From assembly GCA_026184295.1 (NCBI GenBank), contig JAHCJK010000007.1, positions 1 to 64,000 on the forward strand: a DNA stretch of 64,000 nt, written 5' to 3'. Positions 59,833 to 64,000 of the stretch are shown here, piece by piece. The translations under genes and the position numbers were made by a program. Each line of letters begins with the position of its first letter. The stretch's first letter is position 1. A model generated the notes under the pieces. That model was not told the origin of the DNA and did not search any database. It saw nothing but the letters and a program-made list of their open reading frames with translations. The DNA comes from Planctomycetota bacterium (GTDB lineage Bacteria > Planctomycetota > SZUA-567 > H5-PLA8).

Positions 59833-60704
59833 AAATTCTCATCGTCGGCAAAGGACACCTGGGCACCTACCTGACCAAGGGGCTGGACGTGCCTGGTTGG
59901 GATGTGATCTGGCACCAGGGGATGATGGAAGAACTCACCGTCGCCGCGCTGCGGGCCATCGGGCCCTTCGTCATCGTGAACACCGCGGCAAAGACTGACA
60001 TCGATTGGTGCGAGCAGCATCCGCACGAGGCATGGCGAAACAACGTGGTCGAACCGCTGCGCCTCTTCAAGCGCTCGCAGAACGTGCTCCCGATGCGCGG
60101 TATCTACATCCACATCTCGTCGGGCTGCATCTGGGACGGGCCGTATGACGAGAACGGGAAGGCGTTCGAGCCGAACGATTTTCCCCAGCCGGCGTGTTTC
60201 TACACCTGGACGAAGGCGGCGTGCGATGCACTGCTGCTGCAGGAAGCGAAAAATACCAACCTGGCGATCATTCGCTTCCGCCAGTTGTATTCGAGCCTGC
60301 CTGGCTTCGGACGGAACATCCTCATGAAGCTGATGGGGTACGAGAAACTGCACGACAATCCGAACAGTATGTGCAGCGCCGAGACGGTCCTGCATACCAT
60401 TTTCGTTATCACCGAGTTTAAATTTTCACTACCGCGCATCATCAATGTTTACGAAACGGGCGTGCTTTCCCCTTACGCCGTTGCGCAGAAGTTGGCTGCA
60501 GCATCGTTGCGCCAGAGTCCCGTGCTGGCCACGAAAGGGGACCTGGACAAAGAGCCCAGGACCCGTCGCGTAGATACGGTGCTGCGCGACGACGCGTTTG
60601 AGCGCATCGTCAAGCCGATAGACGTTGGCACGATGGTCGAAAAAAACATCCGTCTTCTGAAGATGGAACTGAAGCTGGCCGCAGAGCAACCCAAGAAAGC
60701 CTAG
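59829..60704 (+). CDS. RmlD-like dTDP-4-dehydrorhamnose reductase / NAD-dependent sugar reductase
   Basis: A 291-residue short-chain dehydrogenase of the extended type, starting at TTG 59829 which overlaps the GT4 stop (TTGA). It has MKILIVGKGHLGTYLTKGL for NAD(P) binding, VNTAAKTDIDWCEQHP (matches the RmlD INAAAYTxVDxxE block), ISSGCIWDG (the STDYVFDG equivalent) and the YxxxK pair in FYTWTKAACDA. RmlD makes dTDP-L-rhamnose from the RmlB/RmlC product. With RmlB next door, a phage-encoded deoxysugar supply is likely; RmlC was not found. Confidence 0.82.
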   Translation: MKILIVGKGHLGTYLTKGLDVPGWDVIWHQGMMEELTVAALRAIGPFVIVNTAAKTDIDWCEQHPHEAWRNNVVEPLRLFKRSQNVLPMRGIYIHISSGCIWDGPYDENGKAFEPNDFPQPACFYTWTKAACDALLLQEAKNTNLAIIRFRQLYSSLPGFGRNILMKLMGYEKLHDNPNSMCSAETVLHTIFVITEFKFSLPRIINVYETGVLSPYAVAQKLAAASLRQSPVLATKGDLDKEPRTRRVDTVLRDDAFERIVKPIDVGTMVEKNIRLLKMELKLAAEQPKKA

Positions 60705-60731
60705 CAGGCGATTTCAACCGGGAGAGCAACC

Positions 60732-61721
60732 ATGAACATTCTCGTGACGGGCGGCGCCGGCTTCATCGGACGGGCCTTCGTGAAGAAGGCCCTGCGAGAA
60801 GGGAAAGGTCGGGTCATTGTTCTCGATGCCCTGACCTACGCGGGGGACGTGGACAACCTCCGCGAGTTCGCGCCGTGGGCTGCGCTGCGCATCGGCGACA
60901 TCTGCGACGGGCAACTCGTGCGGAGCATCCTGCAGGAGGAACGGATCGACGCGATCGTGAACATCGCGGCCGAAAGCCACGTGGACCGATCGATCGAGAA
61001 CAGCATGCCGTTTATCAAGACCAACGTGGTCGGCACGGCCACGCTGCTGGAGGCGGCGCGGAAGATCAACCCGAAGATCCGGTTCGTTCAGGTCTCGACG
61101 GATGAGGTGTACGGCGAGGTGGAAGACGGCCAAGCGTTCCATGAAGGGATGCGTTTACGGCCGAGGAATCCCTATTCCGCGACCAAGGCCGCAGGGGACG
61201 TGCTGGTGCTGAGCTACTGCAACACCTACGGGACGAACGCCGTGATCACGCGGTGCTCGAACAACTACGGGCCGTATCAGCAGGCCGAGAAGTTCATCCC
61301 GAAATCCATCGTTGCGCTGCTGCGCGGCCAGAAGATCAAACTGCACGGCGACGGCCAGCAGATGCGGGACTGGATCCACGTCGACGACCACGTCAGCGGC
61401 ATCTACAAGGCCATGCTGAGCGATAAGCGCGGGCAGGCGTTCAATTTCGGCTCGGGCGAAAGCCTGGCCAACGTGACCGTCGCGCGCGCGATTCTCGAGT
61501 GCCTCGGGTATGGGGGCGAAGAGGCCTGGATCGAGTACGTCGCCGACCGGCCCGGGAACGACAAGGCCTATCGGATGAACAGCTACTACGCCCAGGTTCA
61601 TCTCGGCTGGACGCTGGATGTGCAATTCAAGGAAGGGCTGAAGGCGACGATCGATTGGTACCGGGAGCACCGGGAGTGGTGGGACAAGGTGGGGCTGAGC
61701 GCTTTCTACGGAGCACGCTGA
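60732..61721 (+). CDS. rmlB: dTDP-glucose 4,6-dehydratase-like protein
   Basis: A 329-residue extended SDR enzyme: ILVTGGAGFIGRAFVKKAL, LDALTYAGDVDNL, NIAAESHVDRSIENS, VSTDEVYGEVEDG, the catalytic YSATKAAGD (YxxxK) and CSNNYGPYQQAEKFIPKSI. These match RmlB, which converts dTDP-glucose to dTDP-4-keto-6-deoxyglucose. AGAG-type ribosome binding site upstream (gggagagcaacc). It is separated by 27 bp from the RmlD-like gene and overlaps the next gene by 1 nt. Phage copies of rml genes usually serve surface or virion glycosylation. Confidence 0.92.
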   Translation: MNILVTGGAGFIGRAFVKKALREGKGRVIVLDALTYAGDVDNLREFAPWAALRIGDICDGQLVRSILQEERIDAIVNIAAESHVDRSIENSMPFIKTNVVGTATLLEAARKINPKIRFVQVSTDEVYGEVEDGQAFHEGMRLRPRNPYSATKAAGDVLVLSYCNTYGTNAVITRCSNNYGPYQQAEKFIPKSIVALLRGQKIKLHGDGQQMRDWIHVDDHVSGIYKAMLSDKRGQAFNFGSGESLANVTVARAILECLGYGGEEAWIEYVADRPGNDKAYRMNSYYAQVHLGWTLDVQFKEGLKATIDWYREHREWWDKVGLSAFYGAR

Positions 61722-62122
61722 TGAACGCCTTGCTCAACTGGCGCGCGGAGATTCAGCGCGGCCAGAACTTCGATTGGGTATCCGGAATTTCCTTCCGGGA
61801 AGAGACGCGAGGCGCGCGCATCCGGCGGATCGACCTGATGCGAGACGACGTAGTTGCCCGAGTGAACGAAACCGGAACGATGATGTGGAACGACGGAACC
61901 AGCACGATCAGCCGAACGGATGGCCGAACGGACTGGACGCTGACGTACATGATCCACGGACAGGAGTATCCCACGATCGGGCGGAAGGGCCTGGTTGGGC
62001 AGCTCATCGGATTCAAGATCGAGGACGACTGCGCCGGCCTGTACCTGTGCCTTGCCACCCTGAACATCGAGTTCAGGGCGTTCGGTCCACGCCCGTCGCT
62101 TTGGCGGATGCAGCGAGCATGA
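61721..62122 (+). CDS. Hypothetical phage protein
   Basis: A 133-residue soluble protein (NALLNWRAEIQRGQNFDWVS), beta-rich in the middle, with no cysteine cluster or known motif. Start and stop overlap neighbours by 1 and 4 nt (TGATG, ATGA), so it is clearly translated in series with rmlB and the RusA-like gene. No family is recognised. Confidence 0.65.
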   Translation: MNALLNWRAEIQRGQNFDWVSGISFREETRGARIRRIDLMRDDVVARVNETGTMMWNDGTSTISRTDGRTDWTLTYMIHGQEYPTIGRKGLVGQLIGFKIEDDCAGLYLCLATLNIEFRAFGPRPSLWRMQRA

Positions 62123-62601
62123 AGACGCTCGACATGGAATTCTCGAGCCACATGCCCAGCCTCAACGAGCTGAGGAAGATGCATCACTTTGCCTATCGGA
62201 GGTTGGTTCGCGGATTCCGTGAACTGATCCTGATTACGCATCACGAAGGACCGTGGCCAAAGTTTGATCTGGACAAATCTCTGCCGAAAGATGTAAGAGC
62301 GCAGATCAAGGCACGGGTGAAGGCGCAATGGGCCAAGCCCAGGCGGGTTGCGGCAGAGATCGTGGTGCGCCGGGTGCGGAGGATGGATTCGGACAACAAC
62401 GACGGAGGCCTGAAGCCTCTATGGGATGCATTCGATCGGGCGGGATGGATGGTCAACGATCACCTGCGGTGGCTGAAGAAAGTGAAGATCGAGCAGGTGC
62501 TGGGGGATGAGCCCAAGGCGAACGTGAGGCTGTACGTGCCGGAGAACGACGAGGACGATAAGAAGATCGAGGCCATGCCCTATGTCATCCGAGAACGATA
62601 G
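62119..62601 (+). CDS. RusA-like Holliday junction resolvase
   Basis: A 160-residue protein whose C-terminal half shows the RusA fold signature: RRMDSDNNDGGLKPLWDAF then WMVNDHLRWLKK, that is D-x-D-N...K...D followed by a conserved late Asp. RusA cuts four-way junctions symmetrically and in phages clears branches before packaging. It lies just upstream of the terminase genes, the expected place, and the element also encodes a RuvA-like junction binder at 43562. The N-terminal 60 residues are longer than in E. coli RusA. Confidence 0.78.
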   Translation: MKTLDMEFSSHMPSLNELRKMHHFAYRRLVRGFRELILITHHEGPWPKFDLDKSLPKDVRAQIKARVKAQWAKPRRVAAEIVVRRVRRMDSDNNDGGLKPLWDAFDRAGWMVNDHLRWLKKVKIEQVLGDEPKANVRLYVPENDEDDKKIEAMPYVIRER

Positions 62602-63322
62602 CCGCCTCACCGCCAATCCGTTCGAGACTCCCGCCCAAAAGCCCGAGCCTGTTCCGACGCCGGAGAAGAAGCGCGGCCGGCCGCCGAATCCCGAAACGCT
62701 TCCCGAAAGTACGATCGACGACAAACCAACGGTACGGTCTCCGCCAACCGGCGAGAAGATCATCGGCCGCGACACGTCGAAGTTCACCGTGGAAGAGCTG
62801 GAATTCATCCGAGAGCGCCTGCCCGAGTTCACCGAGACCTTGGGCAACGACCGCCGATCAAACCAACTGGTGAACGACGCGATCTATTACGAAGTGGAGA
62901 TTCAGCGCCTCGACGAGATCGCCGGCAAGATCACCAACGTGCTTTCGTCCGCCAACGTGACGAAGCTGCAAGCCCTGCAGAAGATGCGGGCCACCTACCA
63001 GGATCGGTACATCCAGACGCTGGACTTGTTGGGCGCGCTGCCCAAGGACAGATACAAGCACGACCCCAAGGAAGACTTCTTCCTCGGCATCTGGCGGCGC
63101 TACCGGAAGGAACTGGACGTCATGCGGAAGCGCGGCCAGCGCGTGGGGAGCCCGAGCCCGGAGGCGAAGAAGTTGGCGCGCGACGTGGGCCTCGATCCGA
63201 ACGATTACAAGACGCCCGGGGCGATGCGCGACGCGGAACGTGAAGAGCTGCTCGCGAAGAGCGATGCGGTGGGTCCTGAGATCGATGAGGAAGACGACGG
63301 CGAGGACCTGACCGATGGCTAA
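62582..63322 (+). CDS. Possible terminase small subunit (AT-hook-containing)
   Basis: A 246-residue hydrophilic protein with an N-terminal Pro-rich part holding an AT-hook-like KKRGRPPNP, a helical centre (residues about 65-160; LVNDAIYYEVEIQRLDEIAG) and an acidic tail (DEEDDGEDLTDG). It overlaps the RusA-like gene by 20 nt and the terminase-like gene by 8 nt. Position and DNA-binding features suggest the small terminase subunit; I see no direct family motif. Confidence 0.55.
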   Translation: MSSENDSRLTANPFETPAQKPEPVPTPEKKRGRPPNPETLPESTIDDKPTVRSPPTGEKIIGRDTSKFTVEELEFIRERLPEFTETLGNDRRSNQLVNDAIYYEVEIQRLDEIAGKITNVLSSANVTKLQALQKMRATYQDRYIQTLDLLGALPKDRYKHDPKEDFFLGIWRRYRKELDVMRKRGQRVGSPSPEAKKLARDVGLDPNDYKTPGAMRDAEREELLAKSDAVGPEIDEEDDGEDLTDG

Positions 63323-64000
63323 GCTCTCGCGGTGGCTCTCTGCCATGATGGTGGACGACTTTATCCACGATCCCGTCCTCGCGGTCCGGGTGATCTTCGG
63401 CTACGAGATTCCGCCGCACATGGAATTGCGCATCCGGGCCATGTGGAACAAGACCTACTTCATCGATTCATCCGGGTACGGCACGCACAAGACCATGGCG
63501 ATCGGCCTGGTGTCTGGCCTGCGCGCGATTCTGTTCGAGGGTCGAGAAGCCGGGATCGTGGCGCCCACCTTTCGCCAGGGGAAGCGCATTTTCCGGATGT
63601 ACGATCAGTGGATTGCCTCTCAGCCGATCTTTCGGAACCAGATCGCGGTGAACAGGCTCGGCGATCCGAGTGCCGTGCACAGCAGCGACGTGTGGGAACT
63701 GACCGCGAAGTCCGGTTCGAAGATCCGCGTGCTGCCTCCCAACTTCCTGCAGGATTCGGAAAACGTCGCGTCGGAATCCTGGACCGATGGGTATTTCGAG
63801 GAATGGACGCGCTATCCGAATTACGAAGCGTTGGACCGGGTGTTGTTGGGCCGCGTGCGCAAACCGATCTCTGAGATCTACGACGACACCATCCCCATGT
63901 ACGGTCACCACTGGTATTTCGCCGGCACTGCGGGACGAAAATCCAACCCCGCGTACAAGAAGGTCGAGACGTTTGCGGAACAGATCGCGATGGGCAAGAA
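63315..64000 (+). CDS. Terminase large subunit-like protein, C-terminus cut by window edge
   Basis: Open from ATG 63315 to the edge (228 codons). It begins AKLSRWLSAMMVDDFIHDPV and shows a terminase-like ATPase layout: a P-loop-like DSSGYGTHKTMAIG near residue 55, GIVAPTFRQGKRIF about 30 residues later (adenine/motif Ia area), KSGSKIRVLPP and then ESWTDGYFEEWTRYPN where the Walker B Asp-Glu would sit. The P-loop has His in place of Gly before the Lys, so it is atypical. Placement after a RusA-like gene supports a packaging motor. The nuclease domain would lie beyond the window. Confidence 0.65.
   Translation, partial: MAKLSRWLSAMMVDDFIHDPVLAVRVIFGYEIPPHMELRIRAMWNKTYFIDSSGYGTHKTMAIGLVSGLRAILFEGREAGIVAPTFRQGKRIFRMYDQWIASQPIFRNQIAVNRLGDPSAVHSSDVWELTAKSGSKIRVLPPNFLQDSENVASESWTDGYFEEWTRYPNYEALDRVLLGRVRKPISEIYDDTIPMYGHHWYFAGTAGRKSNPAYKKVETFAEQIAMGK

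Larger units (their letters stand above)
41737..64000 (+). mobile_element. Prophage or phage-like integrated element, right end outside window
   Basis: From the tRNA-Leu fragment onward all genes are on the plus strand, most overlap by 1-8 nt, and the content is phage-like: XRE repressor, DnaB and MCM-type helicases, Cas4-like nuclease, HU, RusA-like resolvase, ASCH protein, and two genes at the right edge that look like small and large terminase subunits. Base composition is slightly less GC-rich than the host. No integrase, capsid, portal or tail genes are in view; they should lie to the right of 64000 after the terminase. Confidence 0.85.

Overview
The window is GC-rich bacterial chromosome (about 1-41.7 kb) followed by a prophage or phage-like element that starts at a tRNA-Leu fragment near 41.74 kb and runs off the right edge. 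The host is probably a Gram-negative (diderm) member of the Planctomycetota or a related PVC-type lineage. This rests on gene content only: several Hanks-type Ser/Thr kinases, a kinase fused to a formylglycine-generating-enzyme (FGE/sulfatase-modifying) domain, a Sel1-repeat secreted protein, two-partner-secretion (TPS) genes and a DUF4175-like Gly-rich membrane protein. No rRNA or complete tRNA is present to confirm the lineage.

Host part, left to right. 0-2.05 kb: leftward cluster of TIM-barrel amidohydrolase, Rieske ferredoxin-like protein and cupin (cut by the edge). 2.27-7.83 kb: rightward ferritin, exported hypothetical proteins, a DUF4175-like membrane protein and a lipoprotein with three VGET motifs, closed by a bidirectional terminator. 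7.85-9.64 kb: leftward exported protein plus ABC ATPase. 9.8-12.27 kb: priA, broken by an internal out-of-frame deletion that removes the DEEH helicase motif. 12.27-13.17 kb: a lower-GC patch with a 9-bp CACAGAG repeat and two small membrane proteins. 13.2-17.5 kb: leftward glycan operon (GT2-methyltransferase fusion, STT3-like GT-C protein, GT4). 17.7-22.7 kb: Ada-like DNA repair protein, beta-hydroxyacid dehydrogenase, DUF2314-type protein and a degenerate kinase. 22.9-41.6 kb: Sel1 protein, then a surface locus made of a roughly 3,600-residue TpsA adhesin, a kinase-FGE fusion, the TpsB transporter and a second kinase, ending in a strong terminator.

The right-hand 22 kb is mobile DNA. A 60-nt 3' fragment of tRNA-Leu(GAG) marks the left attachment site. 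All genes then point right and most overlap by 1-8 nt: patatin phospholipase, RuvA-like protein, two GT2 glycosyltransferases, HerA-like ATPase, replication initiator-like protein with a hexanucleotide repeat, DnaB helicase, ASCH protein, XRE repressor with a clear promoter/operator, a recombination module (Gp3/RDF-like Zn protein, Cas4-like nuclease, HU, acidic-tail protein), a large TOPRIM-MCM fusion, a GT4 glycosyltransferase, RmlD- and RmlB-like sugar enzymes, RusA-like resolvase, and terminase subunits at the edge. No integrase is visible, so it should lie to the right next to the reconstituted tRNA-Leu.

The best candidate for an undescribed system is the element's replication/recombination set. 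A primase-like TOPRIM domain lacking its usual acidic residues is fused to an MCM-type OB/zinc/AAA+/winged-helix helicase, and it sits with a separate DnaB, a HerA ATPase with duplicated winged helices, a stand-alone truncated RuvA and a RusA-like nuclease. In the host part, the broken priA and the TPS locus interleaved with two kinases deserve a second look.
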